Positions 1-11,150 of a stretch of 64,000 bases of DNA are shown here, piece after piece. Location: the NCBI GenBank assembly GCA_028622995.1, contig JAJQJQ010000077.1, positions 310,001 through 374,000 of the forward strand, written 5' to 3'. This DNA is from Panagrolaimus kolymaensis. Its lineage: Eukaryota > Nematoda > Chromadorea > Rhabditida > Panagrolaimidae. The position numbers were made by a program, and so were the translations under genes. The notes beneath the pieces are model-generated. The model saw only the letters and a list, made by a program, of their open reading frames with translations. It was not told the DNA's origin and made no database searches. Within the stretch, counting starts at the first letter, position 1. Each line of letters opens with the position of its first letter.

Positions 1-429
1 GATGTAAAATAAATTAGTAAAGTTAAAGTACAAATGTAAAAATTAAGCTTTGTTTGTATATATGTATTTGTGATCATACTTTGTTTGTATATATTTGTTG
101 AGTTACTTTATGCATGTAAAATGATAATATTTAAAAAAAATAAATTATTGAATCAATAAATAATATTCTGATGGACAAAACAGTTGGAAAACTATAAAAA
201 TCAAAAATTTGAGGCAAGGTTTCTGACTGTAAGTTGTTGGAACAAAATGCCACTAAATTTGAATCTCCCGCCAAAAAAGGGCTCAACTCTCGGAAAGTGA
301 AAAATTTTTACTTTCCGAAAGATGTAGACCCACCGGAACATTTACGAATAGTTTTATTAAAATACCTTTTAGTTAGATCAATTATTTATTATTTTTTTCA
401 TCGACAAATTAATCAACAAAAATCAAAAA
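1..429. other. Intergenic/upstream region of the LRR gene
   Basis: No gene was seen. The stretch is AT-rich. Two similar blocks near 50-90 carry TTTGTTTGTATATAT. A near-perfect inverted repeat lies at 291-317 (CGGAAAGT facing ACTTTCCG around an A5T5 centre), about 110 bases before the next start codon. It could fold or bind a dimeric factor, but nothing more can be said. Confidence 0.5.
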
Positions 430-1325
430 ATGGGTAATGATTCGTCTAAATCAAAATCATCAAATGTTTTATCTTCGCTTAAACCTGGACCATCGAATGC
501 TGTAATTCAACGACATATGGATACAGCAAAGAAGAGTCGATCTTTGACTTTGAAAGGATTAAATCTCAAAAATATTCCAAATGCTTTGAATGAGGTATTG
601 TTGTTAGTTTGCTTTTGTTTTCAAATGTTAATAGGTTAACGTTTCAGGTTGCTCCAATACTTCGAAGCTTAGATTTATCACAAAACAAACTGCAAATATT
701 GCCACCATTCTTTGGTCAATTTGAAATTCTTAAACAATTACATCTCAATGCCAATGCTTTGACATCGTTACCTGATGAACTTGGTTATTTGAAGAAGCTT
801 GAAGTCCTTATTTTGAGTAACAATAATTTGACTGAACTTCCTGAAACTCTTGTTGGATGTACAAGTTTATCAACGTTAAAAGTGGATGGAAATCGATTGA
901 CAACATTTCCAAGTTGTATATGCTTATTACCACGATTAGATATTGTTGATATGGCAATGAATCAAATTGAATCCCTTCCTGATGAGGTATGTTTAACTTT
1001 TCAAATAGCTTCTTTAACATCGTTTCCATATTTATGTACCTCGTTTTAGATTGGTCAAATCAATGCAAGTGAACTCAATCTTAACAACAATCGCTTATCA
1101 TCACTCAATCCAGCTATAGCAACAGCAAGAAATCTCAAATCTCTTCGACTTGAATCCAATGCTCTTCCGAAGCAAGCCTTTTTCAAAGAATTACTTGAAG
1201 ATACTCAACTATCTCTTATTTCAATAAAGAACAACAACTTTCAAGAAAAAGATTTTCAAGATTTACCTGGTTATGACAAATATGAAGAAAGATTCACTGC
1301 TTTAAGAAGAAAAGGTGTTTACTAA
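430..1325 (+). CDS. lrrc57: LRRC57-like leucine-rich repeat protein
   Basis: Three exons (430-594, 648-986, 1050-1325) give 259 aa. The N-terminus MGNDSS is a typical N-myristoylation site. The block RHMDTAKKSRSLTLKGLNL matches the start of vertebrate LRRC57 (239 aa), which also begins MGN and has an HVETAQK block. About six to eight LRR units follow (for example LRSLDLSQNKLQILP and LEVLILSNNNLTELP). The C-terminus LPGYDKYEERFTALRRKG is the LRRC57 terminal signature. The ATG at 430 is preferred because it places the myristoyl glycine at position 2. The protein is presumably membrane-anchored and cytoplasmic, and its function is poorly known in any animal. Both introns are 53-63 bases, phase 0. 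Family assignment is confident; function is not. Confidence 0.9.
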
Positions 1326-2048
1326 ACTATATTTATTGCTTACTATGTTCCTATGCATGCTTTCAGTTTATTTATTTTGTTGCCCTGTTATTACTTAACC
1401 ATAATTTTGTATTGTTTTTTTTTGTATTTTTGTACTAGTCATAATCACAATTTTTTACGTTTTTCATTTTTTTGTCATTCAACAATCGATAGAGATTATT
1501 TTTATGCGATAATACATGAATAAATTATTTTTGCCATTGATAGCTTTATTTTTGAAACGGCTTTTCTTAACGCGAAGGAAATACATATCTTTTTCACTCA
1601 AAAAATTGGAAGCTTGACAAAATTGAAACATTGCAAAAAAAATTATTACCGAATCACAAAACTCTTTTTCCACTTATAAAAAAACCCTGCTTCTAACAAG
1701 TTCTCAACTAATTATTACCACTTTTGTAACATGAAAAAGGTGCGTTTTTGAAACAGCTTGTTTTCTTTTGCAAAAGCAGCAGCAGCAAATCAATAATGAA
1801 AAGCTTGGGCTGTCAAAGTTAAAAACATGTGTGTTGTTGTTGTTCGCATGAAAGTTAGTGTTGTTGAAAATATTCGAATGTAAGCTCCTTTTTATTTCCT
1901 CTTTTTTATTGTCGTGTTGCTAGAGTTAGAAATAGCTTCAAATAAAGCTTTTATCTCGTGTCTTTTGGGATTTTCTTATCCTCGTGTTGCTTTCTTACAT
2001 ATTTTTATGTTTGTATGTATGTAGTTATCTTTAAAAATTTTCTTGACG
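1326..2048. other. Intergenic region between LRR and F-box/WD40 genes
   Basis: About 720 bases with no supportable gene. Contains T- and A-runs and a short trinucleotide-like stretch near 1835 (TGTTGTTGTTGTTC). Confidence 0.5.
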
Positions 2049-3544
2049 ATGACATTCCCTTCAACTTCAACATCATCATTGGATTCATTACCTATTGAAC
2101 TCATCGAAGAGGTGGTAAATAATGTATCAGCAAAAACTCTTTGGACTTCGATTCGTTTACTCAATCGAACATTTTATGCTAATGTAAGCTCAAGAGATTA
2201 TTGGTTGAGAAGGATCAAGGTTATTTTTTGCTCTGCTGTCTGTAATACCTCTTTATAATGTTCTCATTTTTAGAATGTCAACAACATCGACCTACCTCCA
2301 CGAATTCGCAAACAGCAAGATCTTTTATCATTGGTGAAATTATCACTTTTAACCGAAGAAAATTTACAAAGATTTGGTGAAAATGATTGTTTAACAGATA
2401 ATTTTGCATGTACTCGACATATTGCTACCCCTGATGCTTTTCATAGTCGAATAATTGACGGTCGAAGAATGTTATTTACGGGCGCAAGAGATTATAAAAT
2501 TGTTATATGGGATTTACAAAAAGCTGCAACGGAAAGAAGCTTACAGAACGGAATGAAATTTGAAATTCCTAATGCTCATAATGGTTGGATTTGGTCAATA
2601 ACCTCATTTGATGAACATTCATTTTATTCTTCAAGTTGGGATAATAATATCAAATGTTGGAGATATGGTGAAAGTGCGGTGGTATGCTTTAATGCTTTCA
2701 TTTGTTGTGGATTTATTTTTGTTTTCACCTGTTACAGATGGAAGCTTGCTACAATGCCCATCGAGCCGTTCTTGGATTAGCTGCAGTTGATAATACTATC
2801 ATTGGCAGCGTTTATGGCGGTCATTTACATTTCTGTGATTTTCGTCAACCTGACCAACTTATCACTAATCTCAATCTTAAATGTTCAACCGCAGTTGGAA
2901 TATATGCGGATCCAAAAGGTTATGGTTTGGTCACTGGAACAGAAAAAGGTTCAGTGCTCCTTATTGATCGTCGAAAGCTTGATAAACCTGTCAAGAAGTA
3001 CAAAATGGATGATCTTCGAACTCTAGGTTATAGTGATGGTGTACAAATATCGGCTTCAAGTCGAAATCGCGTTGTTATTTTTGATCCATCAACTTTGGAT
3101 GTTGAATTGGTATGTTTTTTGATGCCTAAAGTTGAATATGTTTGAAAGCGTTATAATTTTAGGACTTTACTGAAGCCACTGGTACTTCTCCATATTATTG
3201 TATTCCAACAGAAAGTGGCTATTTCTGTGCTCAAGATTTTGCTATTAATTATTATTCCGGTGGACAAAATCCTGATTTAATTGCTCATGCTACATATTCT
3301 AGCAGAATCAGTAATGTAAGCTAATTTGTTGCAAAATTTAACAAACTATGAAAGAAGTTTGCGAAAGCAACGTTTTTGCTTACTGTAATAATATCTTAAC
3401 TTTCTCATTTTTTAGTTGAAATATTTCGATGGCGATCTTGTAGCTGGTCTTGGAGAAGGTTCAATTCAAGTGTGTTTAAAAGAACAAATGAACAATGGAC
3501 GTTTGAGAAGTAATTCTCCTGATCAAAATGATGCATCAAATTGA
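2049..3544 (+). CDS. F-box/WD40 protein, FBXW9/MEC-15-like (copy 1)
   Basis: Five exons (2049-2219, 2274-2681, 2738-3109, 3163-3315, 3416-3544), all phase 0, give 410 aa. Residues about 10-50 form an F-box (LDSLPIELIEEVV, then LWTSIRLLNRTF and YWLRRI). WD40 repeats follow, with blades such as MLFTGARDYKIVIWDL and FYSSSWDNNIKCWRY. The layout (F-box, short linker, then a blade with TGxRD..I..WD) is that of FBXW9, whose C. elegans counterpart is mec-15. This would be an SCF ubiquitin-ligase substrate adaptor; the substrate is unknown. An in-frame TTG lies six bases upstream, but the ATG at 2049 is the normal choice. The first donor is GTTATT, weaker than the others. A second gene of the same type lies at 51043-52748 on the other strand. 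Confidence 0.85.
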
Positions 3545-3902
3545 ACTGTTTTTTTTTTATCCTATTCCAATTTTTCCCATTCTTTAGTCTTTCAATCTTT
3601 TTTATTGTGCAAATCTTTATATGTATGTATTTTTAGTCTCATCTCATTTTATGTTATAAACCTTTTTCTTTTGTTTGTCTTTGTATAATTTTAATAAAAC
3701 AAAAACAATGCGATTACGTGACTCAAACCTTTTTATGGATTCAAACGAAATTTTTTTTGTTGAAACACCTGTTGCAAATGTATGAGCGGGTCATTTTTAG
3801 AAACTTTGACCGTTATAAAAACTTATGAAAAATAGCGAAAATGCTTTTAGTTGAAGCATCTTTTTTTGTTGTCTTGCTATTGTATGCGATTATTTGGATT
3901 AA
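3545..3902. other. 3' flank of F-box/WD40 gene and promoter of ShK gene
   Basis: No gene. AATAAA-type sequence near 3693 (TTTAATAAAAC) may serve polyadenylation of the upstream gene. Confidence 0.45.
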
Positions 3903-4279
3903 ATGAAAAAGTTTCTTTTAATTTTGTTAATCTTTATTTTGTTGATGAAGGTTGACCTGAAATGCATGGATATGTCTTGGAATTGTGGAAAGTTGAGAGA
4001 TTTATGCGATCATCAGGTATGATATAACTAAATTTATGTTCTGGCATTACTAAGCTACTGACAAATTTTTTACAGCCTTTGATTGTTCGAAGTTGTCCCA
4101 AAACTTGTGGAACCTGTTGTGAAGATTATCTTCCAAAAAGTTGCCCAATGTGGAAGAAAAATGGTTTTTGTCAAAGTTATTTTTATGCTGGTATGAAATT
4201 AAGTCAATATTGTCGAAAAACATGTGGAATGTGTGGAAAATATTTGGTTAAAAAGGAGCAACATTCAAATGAACCTTGA
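3903..4279 (+). CDS. Secreted protein with two tandem ShK domains
   Basis: Two exons (3903-4016, 4076-4279) give 105 aa. A hydrophobic leader (MKKFLLILLIFILLM) is a clear signal peptide. Two six-cysteine ShK modules follow: about residues 21-54, ending CPKTCGTC, and about residues 55-95, ending CRKTCGMC. The domains abut directly, the last Cys of the first being followed at once by the first Cys of the second. ShK modules are common in nematode secreted proteins and proteases and often occur with no enzyme, as here. The domain was named after a sea-anemone potassium-channel toxin, but the name does not imply toxicity for nematode members. The single intron lies inside domain 1. A possible polyadenylation signal is at 4362. 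Confidence 0.85.
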
Positions 4280-4384
4280 TTTATTTAACTCAAATATTTA
4301 TTCTTATTGCTGCTTTTAATTATAAAAATTTTTTTATTACAATAATAATTTACATATTTAAAAATAAATTTACACTTTTATGTT

Positions 4385-7300
4385 TTATTTTTTATCAAAC
4401 GCAGACATTTTCATTCGAATTTCTTTAATGGTTTTTAACCATCGACCACGGGTTTTGATATTTTCTGGTGGTGATGGTTTAGCATCGGATGAACTTGAGT
4501 TATTCGAACCTTCTCCTCCTTCGCCACTATCATTTTCGGTTGCTGAAAAGCGTCTTTCAGTCGGTGCAATTAAAGCTGCTGGAGAATTTAATGGTGATTC
4601 AGTGGATGAATTATAAATGGAAGCAGCTGAACAACTTCGATTACGTTGCCATAAACCTGCTTGTTGTTGAACGGTTCGACCTGCTTGAAGTTGGAGATGG
4701 GGTTGAAGGAGTTTGACACCCGCGGGTTTTATCGACCTAAATATTAAATTTAGAAATGTCTTTTACAGGTTTAAAGTTACTCAATTTCTACATGAACTAG
4801 CAAAGCGGAAAGTTCTAAGGGTTCAGCCGATTGATTTAATAATGGCACTGATCGATATCCACCTCTGAGGCAATCCACTGGATATACAGCTTGTCCAATA
4901 AATGGATCACTTTTAGCTCCAACAAAATCTCCATCTTCCACATAAAATTTAAGTAAAGCTATTTCGGGACAAACTATTTTAAATGTGAATGATTGCTTCC
5001 AAATAGGATTTAAACCATTAGATAAAACAAAATCCGTTTTTTCTGAATGAACATCAAATGGAAGTCCAACAACTTCCACACTAACAAGTGGCGAACAAAT
5101 ACCTTTGATTTTATCATGTCTTGATAAATGTCTGCCAGAAATTATTTCTATTGTCAATGTAATTGGAAAATTTCCTGTTATTGTTTCTGCATTATCGATG
5201 CAAAAATTGTCATTTAACATGTACGCGGGTTTAAGAATATATCCGCACCGACCATTAGCCAAAAATTTTCCTTGATTCAATTGCATTGGTTTATCCGCGG
5301 TTTGATAATTTAGGGCGACCATGTGGCACCCAGTATTCCACATAGGTGTTGGAATAAAATTTGTTGATGTTATTCTTGTTCCTTGTGGATATACTCGAGA
5401 CAAATGCCGATTATTAAATTGAATGATACCCTTTTCTTTGAGTTTATCATGCTTCGATTCAACCATAGAAATCATTTCTTTAAAATTCATTTTAGTTTTA
5501 AATTCTGGATTAAAATGTGTGGCGTGGCAGTAAACAACCAAATTAGAAAGTTCCAAACAAATCTTTTTAGCAGTTTGTAACTTTTCTTCTGTCATTTTTT
5601 CTTGTGTTGCTTTAATACTTTGTTGCCGAATTTCTGTATACCATTCAGATATTTCTTCTTCTTTATTCGTGGATAAAACCCATTCACCACCTGATGATTG
5701 AATTTTTATGGATTGTTTATTGTCGATAGTGCACTAAAAAATGGGATAAATAAAAACGAGAAGCGAAGTTGAGAAATTTTTAAAACCTTCGCTTAGAATT
5801 TTGACTCGACTATTTTCGATTAAAAAAAGTAATAAAAAAAGTTTAATGGTATTATTTATTTTTTTGCACCGTAAGCCACTAACTCTCTGAATAATAAGAG
5901 CACCAAAAAGCAAAAAATACATATAAGTTTTTAAAAATAAATTTTAAGGATTTTCACATTCAAAAAAGCTAATTATTTTAGACATTCAGAAAGTTTAAGA
6001 AAAAGCTCCCAAACAAGGCGAAAACCTTATAAAAATATTCAAACAATTTTTTAAACAAATTCTTTGCTTTTTTTTTGTTCATTTCTTTCTTACCTTTTCA
6101 ATATAACAATTTTCAAGTAGAATAACTTTATCGCTGATTCTGCCACTTCGACCCATATTATTTCCTAATTCTTTAACAAATTCAGGAGGGAAAAATCCAA
6201 CTTTATCTTCATATACTCCTTGCCACATTTTATTAAAATTATTATCTTTTGATATAATTTTGATTACAGCATTTGATGGAAAACTTAAGTGTTCTTCGTC
6301 TTCGCCTTCATAAGCTTCGAGGGCGATGGCTTCAACTTCTTGATCAAAGTTTAATCGATAAATATAATTCGCTGTTGGAACCAATTCCGCTAATCGTTCA
6401 TAATTTTCTTGATTCACTGGAATTCCAAGTCGAATTCCATTTGCAAAAGGATTTTGTTGATAAAATTCCACCAAAGTTACGAGATTTTCAAAAAGTTTGT
6501 CGTTGACAACAAAAAGTCGACCATTTCGCTTGAGTTGATAATGCCAAATAACTCCATGACCTCGAAATGAAATAACAAAGGTTTCGCGATTGGTTGATGA
6601 ATGACGAATTAAAAATGCTCCATCATCTTCAATTCCTTTAAGCATATTTTCTGCTTCTTCCCTGCCTCCCATTTCCAAAAACCATGATTGACCTATATGT
6701 GGCTGAGGTTGAGGACAGGCTCTTGTAAGCTTTATAGGATTGGCAGAATTTTTAGTTTTTAATGGATGTTGAGTGTAATAACAAATGAGTTCGTACAAAG
6801 TATCTTTGATCACGGATTCAGTAAAATAAAATCGTTGTTGATCATCGATTCGACTTTCAACGCTTATATGCCGGACTTTTCCATCTTGCCTGAAATATAA
6901 AAATTTGTTAAAAAAACAACTCCGTTAATGAAGCAAAAAATCCATTTAATAAATTTGCATAATTTTCATAGAATTTTGTTTAAAAAAACTTTTAGAGGGC
7001 ATTTCTTTTTTCCTTTTAGATTTATGTAACTTACATAAATGAAAGAGTATAATTTCCAGGATATGTTTCACTTTTACGAACTAAAAATAATTCTTCTCCT
7101 CCTTCATTCACATGTTCTAATATCCTTTCTTTTGCAACTTGTTTTTTACTTATATCTCCATGATACCATTCTTCTGTGTAATGCATTTTATCCGATGGTA
7201 AACCAAATTCATTGATAGGAATTTCAGGGGCTTCATTTTCATTATTTTCATCTTTTTCATTTTCATCCCCTCCTCCACCTGCATTATTGTTGTTGTTGTT

Positions 7301-9603
7301 GTTATTATCTTCATTTTCAATTGAATTTTCCATATAACATAATTCTTTTTCAAATAAAACAAAAACATGGCGAGACCAAGAATAATCAACGTTATTAAAA
7401 ATATTTAGAATTCCTCTTCGTTTACAGGGTTTAGTAATTGGAGCTTGGTTATCTAAAAAAAGTTTGTTTGAAAGTATCTTATTTTTTTTGCAGTGAAATT
7501 TGCTTTCCCGAATCGAAATATTTTAGACTAATCTCAAACTAAAATTAATATTTCAGAAGTTAAAGTAATGTTACAAATAGAATTAATTTAAAAAAAGTTT
7601 TAACGATAAAAAAATTGTTTCTCCAAAAACGAAAATATGTGTTGTGGCCCCGGAAATTGTTGTTTGATGTCATATACTTTTTTTGCTAAACCTTTACTCA
7701 TAAAAACTTTTTTAATATGGATTATAACACTCACTTTGACTTTCTTTTTCACTAGCAATTTGAAGCTTTTTATGTTTGAGTATTATCTTTTTGCTTAATG
7801 CAGCGGGTGAAGGAAGGTGTGTTTCATTTTTAGATATTGGAGTCACCAATAAATAATCTCCTAAAATCTCTTTGAAATCTTTTGCCATAATCTTTTGAAA
7901 TGGTAAAGAGCAACGATCTTCAATCGATAAAATTACTGGATATTGCGAGGCAACGAATGCATAATGTTTAATTGTATAAAGGACATCTCGAAGGGCGATT
8001 TTGCTTGTGAGAGTGTAACCATGATAAATAACCACGTCTTTCGCTTCTCCTCCAGTCGTTTTACTTCCATCCCAACAATCCAATTCAATGCATCGACAAC
8101 CCATAAGTAACGATCGGGAATAAGTGTCGAGAGATGATTGAGACCGAATTTGATCTCCGGTGAGATAAGTATTATGAGATGAAGCAATCCAATAACTTGT
8201 CAATGGTTGATTCATGTCATGAGTCACTCTTTCATTTATCGGATCAAAAATACAATTTTCCGGTGAATATAAATAATCCATAAATTCTTCGGTGGTTAAA
8301 AAAGGATTAGATAAATCTCGAGTCATATCAACTTCTCTTAAATATGAACGCAAAAATTGTCTAATTTGATCATCCGTTGTCCATTCATCCTGGAAAAAAA
8401 CTCTTAAATATCAAAAATTATGGCTTTTGACTATTGCAAACCTGTTGTTCAGAATTAATAAAAGTTGCAAATTGTTTGAAAGAAATTTGACTATTTTCAT
8501 CAATAATTTTTTCACCCAATATTTGTCGAAATAATCCATCATAATTTAAAAGTTGATTTATGGCTAAACTAAAACTCTCGAAATCAATAATACCCTAAAA
8601 CAAAGGCAAACTTTAACGGCTAAAATTAATTTAAAAAAAGGCATACTTCTGAAACTTCTTGAAGTTCATTACTTTGAACTTTTTTTTGAAGGGTGGAATA
8701 AACGAATGGTTGCATTTCTTGGAGCGTTATTCTAAACAGAATAAAATTTTTTAAAAATGGTTAATTTCGACTTCAAAGTAATATGCCTTTTGTAATTTTC
8801 TGCTAAGATCTCTCAAAAAAGAAAGTAAACATACTCTTCTTTATTGGGTGTAAGGTTTTTAATAAACCCATATTGCCTTCTTAACCATTTTTCCATTTGT
8901 AAACTATTTGACATTCGTTTAGATTCAGAAATTAAATATTTTAAGCCTTGATTCCATAATTCACAAATATCTTTGGTTTCAACTAAAAAATATATATGTA
9001 CATTTTAAAAAGAATTTTAACTCCATATATTTTTTATTTTTTAGACAAAATGCAAATTTGTAAAACTAAGAATTCTGTGAAAAATCGAGTCTTTGGGAAT
9101 TTATAAATTTACTTACATCTCAAAATCCAATGATTTGGAATAAAAGCTGTACCAAAACTAATATCAATCATTAATTCACTATTATGTTTTTGAATTTGTT
9201 TATTCTTCCATTTATCATCAATTTTAATATTTGCTGTTTTAAAGTGTACTGTTTGAGATTCATTTATTTGAAATACATCCATATATTGTTTGGAAGGTTT
9301 TTCTAAAGGATTTTTACTAAATTTAGATAAAACTAATTGATGAGTTTCTCGATTAAATGATAACATTTTCTGGCTGCTTTCCCATTTATTATCTAATTGA
9401 AGTTTATAAACTTTGTGACCCTTTTCCATGGCTGAAGACATCGTTCCAATATCTATGGTTCGAGCGAGTTTTGGTGGACGTGTATTTTGATTTGAGCCTC
9501 CTTGAGTCATAAACGTTGTAAGTTTATCGGAAAGTGAAGGTTTACCATTTTTTATACTTTCTTTACTAGATTGAACTAGCTTTGTTTCACTTAAATTTAC
9601 CAT
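4385..9603 (-). CDS. plc-3: Phospholipase C-gamma, copy 1 (complete)
   Basis: Nine exons on the - strand: 9603-9117, 8982-8835, 8731-8647, 8594-8442, 8389-7735, 7452-7035, 6889-6094, 5733-4781, 4736-4385. The frame closes, giving 1348 aa. Domain order: N-terminal PH (about 60-165), EF-hand region, catalytic X box (about 340-490), first half of the split PH, nSH2 (FLVRKS), cSH2 (FLIRHS), SH3 ([11 protein letters not shown] to [11 protein letters not shown]), second half of the split PH, Y box ([14 protein letters not shown]), C2, then a Ser-rich tail ending KMSAFDKK. Catalytic motifs are intact: SSHNTYL (His near 363), ELDCWDG, YHGY (His near 414), ILSIED. It should hydrolyse PIP2 to IP3 and diacylglycerol downstream of receptor tyrosine kinases. 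A poly-Asn run sits in the linker before nSH2. A paralogue with identical exon structure lies at 32109-38481. Confidence 0.93.
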
Positions 9604-10196
9604 CTAAAAAAGCATTCATAATTAATAAAGAAAATGTAACACGAAAGACAAATTATGTCAGAAAAAAGACTTTTGGACTACCTCAACTCGATAAAAAATT
9701 AAGCATAAAACCTAGCGTCTCGCCACTATTTGCGATTAAAGTTTCTAATATTATTAAACTTTTTTTAAATAGGGTTTTTCAAAAATTATAATTTTACACT
9801 CTTAAAACTTTTTAAACAAAAATTTAAAATTCAAGCAAAAAAAATAAATAGAAAAAATGCACAGCTGAATTCCTCCTTCCTTTCCATCCTCCCTCCTTAA
9901 GACACACAAAAAGCGAAAAATAGAAAACTAAAATGTGTGAAAAACATAAAAAACTGATAAGAAATTTTTTTTGCGTGAGTTAAAACCCCTTTCAATTTAA
10001 TTCCCAGCTTAAAACCATGAGTTTTGTCTTTTTTTATTATAAGCGGTTATGATTTTTTTATTATGGAAAGCGATGTTCATTTTTTACAAAAGCAAATATT
10101 CAAAATTTTGAAATCATCTATGCAATAGATTTTTATTTCACGTTTTTATAGCTTTTAAAAAATTCGATTAAATAAATACACTTCATTTTTTCTTTT
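9604..10196. other. Upstream flank of PLC-gamma copy 1
   Basis: No gene. This is the presumed promoter of the - strand PLC-gamma gene, with A- and T-runs and a pyrimidine-rich stretch near 9870-9897. Confidence 0.45.
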
Positions 10197-10478
10197 TTAA
10201 TTTCGATCAAATGAAGTAATTTTCTTTCCAAAATTTTTAAATGTTTTAAAAAATCGACCATGAATTTTATTTATTGACGGTTTAGAATAAGGTGAACTAG
10301 AGCTATTAGAACTTCCGCCTCCATAAACACCATTCTCAATTGCTGAAAAGCGTCTATCAGCTTGAAATGCTGGGGAATGTAATGGTGATTCGGTGGAAGT
10401 ATAAACAGAAGGAACGGAACAGCTACGATTTCGCTGCCATTGTCCAGCTTGTTGTTGAACGGTTCGACCTGCTTGAAG
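10197..10478 (-). pseudogene. Orphan last exon of a third PLC-gamma copy
   Basis: Read on the - strand, 93 open codons plus a stop follow a good splice acceptor (TTTTTAG just above 10478). The translation starts [20 protein letters not shown] and keeps TESPLHSPA and RRFSAIENG, closely matching the C-terminal exon of PLC-gamma copy 1 ([38 protein letters not shown]). No other PLC-gamma exon is found between it and 10638. The frame is intact with no stop. It is either the remnant of a deleted tandem copy or a free exon that could be used by trans- or alternative splicing. A relic is the simpler view. Confidence 0.8.
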
Positions 10479-10637
10479 CTAAAAAGAATGTAAATAAAAA
10501 AAAGGAAGTCAAGAAGAAATTTTAATTAAAAGACAAAAATTTTGAATCGCGCGCAAAAGTTTCAAACTATTAATCACCGCCAAAAAAATGCATGAACAAA
10601 ATTTGAAAATATTCAATTTCTTTATTTTGTCGCTGGC

Positions 10638-11150
10638 ATGAACCATTTATCAACAAATCCCGCATCTTCCATTTTTGCTGAACTTTGTGGAAAATGGTCA
10701 GTCGATCGACAAATCATCGATAAATTAACAAATTTAACGGCTAAAGTTTATGGTGTTGCAACTTTTTCAAATGAACCCACCAATGTTTTGGCTTATCACG
10801 AAGAAGTCCAAGTAAAATGGCAAAATTCAAGCGAAATTCATTCTGCATCAAAACAATATAAATATTTACTTTCGGATGACAACAAAATTATTACACAATT
10901 TAATTCCATTTATGCTTTGGATGGAAAAATTGATTTTGAAAAAATGTATGATTTAAATTTTTATTTTGATGAAACCAAAAACGCTTTATGCGCCATTGGA
11001 AACTTTCAATGCGGCTCGGATTTATACAAAGCAACTTATGAATTTGATAATTTACTCAACAAATTTAAATTATTTTATGAAGTTCATGGAAATTCTAAAA
11101 ATTTTTATACCGTTACAACTTTTTCTAAATCATTGTTTGTTGTTGAATAA
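10638..11150 (+). CDS. DUF6314-like protein, copy 1 (intronless)
   Basis: Single-exon gene of 170 aa. The pattern fits the DUF6314 family as I recall it from bacteria, fungi and plants: an N-terminal LCGKWSVDRQIID (family L-G-W-x-R-I-D), then a run of beta strands, then FQCGSDLYKATYEFD (family CG-D-Y-F-F) and a final Y-V-x-G-K-Y pattern (FYEVHGNSKNF) near the C-terminus. The family is thought to form a lipocalin-like barrel and has no settled function. No signal peptide or membrane segment is present. About 80% identical by eye to the second copy at 27030-27524. It lacks introns while all multi-domain neighbours have them. It sits next to the orphan PLC exon, on the opposite strand. Family call is from motif memory and unchecked. 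Confidence 0.7.
   Translation: MNHLSTNPASSIFAELCGKWSVDRQIIDKLTNLTAKVYGVATFSNEPTNVLAYHEEVQVKWQNSSEIHSASKQYKYLLSDDNKIITQFNSIYALDGKIDFEKMYDLNFYFDETKNALCAIGNFQCGSDLYKATYEFDNLLNKFKLFYEVHGNSKNFYTVTTFSKSLFVVE

Noticed and set aside
234..437. Open frame upstream of the LRR gene
   Set aside because: Starts with TTG, has no domain and overlaps the true start region; it runs through the hairpin and A/T-rich DNA.
10340..10525. + strand open frame at 10.3-10.5 kb
   Set aside because: It is antisense to the orphan PLC-gamma exon, whose - strand translation is homologous.
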